Source: Streptomyces sp. 2114.4
GTDB lineage: Bacteria; Actinomycetota; Actinomycetes; Streptomycetales; Streptomycetaceae
DNA: 64,000 nt
Assembly (NCBI RefSeq): GCF_900187385.1
Contig: NZ_FYEY01000001.1
Coordinates: forward strand, 2,728,001-2,792,000
Reading direction: 5' to 3'
Under the pieces are notes generated by a model, which was not told the origin of the DNA, searched no databases, and saw only the letters and a program-made list of their open reading frames with translations. A program made the position numbers and the translations under genes. Shown piece after piece: positions 63,000 to 64,000 of the stretch. Each line of letters begins with the position of its first letter. Within the stretch, counting starts at the first letter, position 1.

Positions 63000-64000
63000 A
63001 TGGCGTCGCCACCAGCAAGTTCAGCGTCGTCCCGCACCGTACCCGCCCGCCCGAACCTCGCTTTCCGACAGCTGCGCGGCCGGCTGTCACCGGGCGAGTT
63101 CGCGGCGGCGGTCCGACGGTCCGCCCGTGAGATCGGTGAACAGGTCTCGTGCGACGCCCGCTATGTGGGCCGCGTCGAGTCCGGGGAGATCCGGTGTCCG
63201 AACTACGCCTACGAGCGGGTGTTCCGGCACATGTTCCCCGGGCTCACGCTGCCCGACATGGGGTTCGCGCCGCGCGAGGCGGTACGCGGACGGGGGGCGC
63301 GTACCGCGGCGGCCGGCGCCGCGCCCCTGGCAACCGACCCCGACCACCGCGATACCTGTATCCAGATCCACGAGGAGAGCGACGTGCTGCGTCGCGCGTT
63401 CATCACCGGCGGCCCGGCGGCAGCCCTGGGCTTTGCCGCACTGCACCCCATCGAGGCCGCTGCCGCCGTCACATCCGCCCATGTACCGGGCCCGCGCGCC
63501 GCGGCGGGCGGCCGCGCCGGTGCCGCCGAGGCCACCGCCGTCGAGGAGGCGGTCCGGCAGATCCGGCTGCTGGACGACCGGCACGGCGCGGAGGGCATCT
63601 ACCGCCGCGCCACCCAGCCGCTGCGCGCCGCCTACGAGTTGCTGGACGCGGGCGTCCAGCGCCGCTCGGTGTCCGACCGGCTGCACGCCGGGGCGGGGGA
63701 ACTCGCCATCACGGTCGGCTGGTTGGCGCATGACTCGGGCCGCTTCGGCGACGCCCGCTCGCACTACGCGGAGGCGCTGGCCACCGCCCGGGTCTGCGGC
63801 GACGCGGCCCTGGAGGCCCACGCCTTCTGCAATACGGCCTTCCTCGCCCGCGATGCCGGGCGTCCGCGCGAGGCGGTGCGCGCCGCGCAGGCGGCCCAGC
63901 AGGCCGCCCGACAGCTGGCCTCGCCGCGGCTGCTGTCGCTGCTGGCCCTGCGCGAGGCGGGCGGCTGGGCGGTGCTGGCGGACCGCTCCGGCTGCGAGCA
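63000..64000 (+). CDS. TPR/XRE-type regulator (NsdA-like), C-terminus off the window edge
   Basis: The frame runs from ATG 63000 to the right edge (333 codons, no stop). The N-terminal domain reads NLAFRQLRGRLSPGEFAAAV, then EIGEQVSCDARYVGRVESGE and RCPNYAYERVFRHMFPG, an HTH-like unit that I recall from NsdA/NsdB-type negative regulators of antibiotic production. A hydrophobic stretch (AFITGGPAAALGFAALHP) is followed by TPR repeats (GRFGDARSHYAEALATARVC). Incomplete here; assignment to the Nsd group is from memory. Confidence 0.75.
   Translation, partial: MASPPASSASSRTVPARPNLAFRQLRGRLSPGEFAAAVRRSAREIGEQVSCDARYVGRVESGEIRCPNYAYERVFRHMFPGLTLPDMGFAPREAVRGRGARTAAAGAAPLATDPDHRDTCIQIHEESDVLRRAFITGGPAAALGFAALHPIEAAAAVTSAHVPGPRAAAGGRAGAAEATAVEEAVRQIRLLDDRHGAEGIYRRATQPLRAAYELLDAGVQRRSVSDRLHAGAGELAITVGWLAHDSGRFGDARSHYAEALATARVCGDAALEAHAFCNTAFLARDAGRPREAVRAAQAAQQAARQLASPRLLSLLALREAGGWAVLADRSGCE

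Overview
The window looks like a stretch of Streptomyces chromosome. GC content is very high with strong GC3 bias. Genes are densely packed with ATGA/GTGA stop-start overlaps. It carries Streptomyces hallmarks: adpA (bldH) followed by ornA, a chaplin, TTA (bldA-type) codons, and XRE/TPR regulators. I see no rRNA, insertion sequence, phage or CRISPR array. One tRNA (His) is present.

Layout. (1) 1-10.4 kb: a fused two-halves ABC exporter running off the left edge, a secreted GH65/discoidin glycosidase, and an ABC ATPase - YhgE/Pip membrane protein - TetR operon behind a dyad operator. (2) 10.4-22.1 kb: a seven-bladed YVTN propeller protein. It is followed by a Na+/solute symporter plus a ThDP-dependent decarboxylase/synthase-like enzyme opposite a PucR regulator. 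An HxlR regulator/MFS exporter pair shares a long inverted repeat. Then come an agmatinase-family ureohydrolase, a phosphatase-like protein and a YqeY-like protein. (3) 22.2-31.4 kb: an accessory segment of small, mostly unrecognised genes. It holds two XRE/TPR regulators, each divergent from an operon of very small proteins. One operon ends in a degenerate protein kinase. The other ends in a PIMT-type methyltransferase coupled to a 50-residue Asp-Gly/Pro-rich peptide. A YcxB-like membrane protein and a SLOG-like nucleotide-binding protein complete it. This is the best place to look for an undescribed system.

(4) 31.5-40.3 kb: a branched-chain (leucine) catabolic block. It has thioesterase II, acyl-CoA dehydrogenase, TetR, and divergently a biotin-dependent carboxylase (beta, alpha), HMG-CoA lyase and isovaleryl-CoA-type dehydrogenase. 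(5) 40.4-48.7 kb: a secreted GH20 N-acetylhexosaminidase with a DasR-like (dre) site, a second-type GlmS, a universal stress protein, the adpA-ornA pair (adpA with its in-frame TTA), and tRNA-His. From memory of S. coelicolor this is the SCO2774-SCO2793 neighbourhood, except that the desferrioxamine (des) genes expected between acdH and hex are missing here.

(6) 48.7-56.1 kb: an NAD(P)-binding protein facing an AraC regulator, a GH18 chitinase, an OmpR-type two-component system, a small secreted protein, a spermidine-synthase-like enzyme and a chaplin with a His-rich insert. (7) 56.3-62.3 kb: a tightly overlapping glycan operon (GT4 glycosyltransferase, polyprenyl-phosphate sugar transferase, tiny Ala/Pro protein, second GT4) with a flavin oxidoreductase. 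(8) 62.3-64 kb: an uncharacterised small protein divergent from a TPR regulator that runs off the right edge.

Long open frames opposite real genes are GC-bias shadows and were left out. Two real genes (the edge-truncated ABC exporter and the right-edge regulator) and several very small genes were found by reading the sequence directly.
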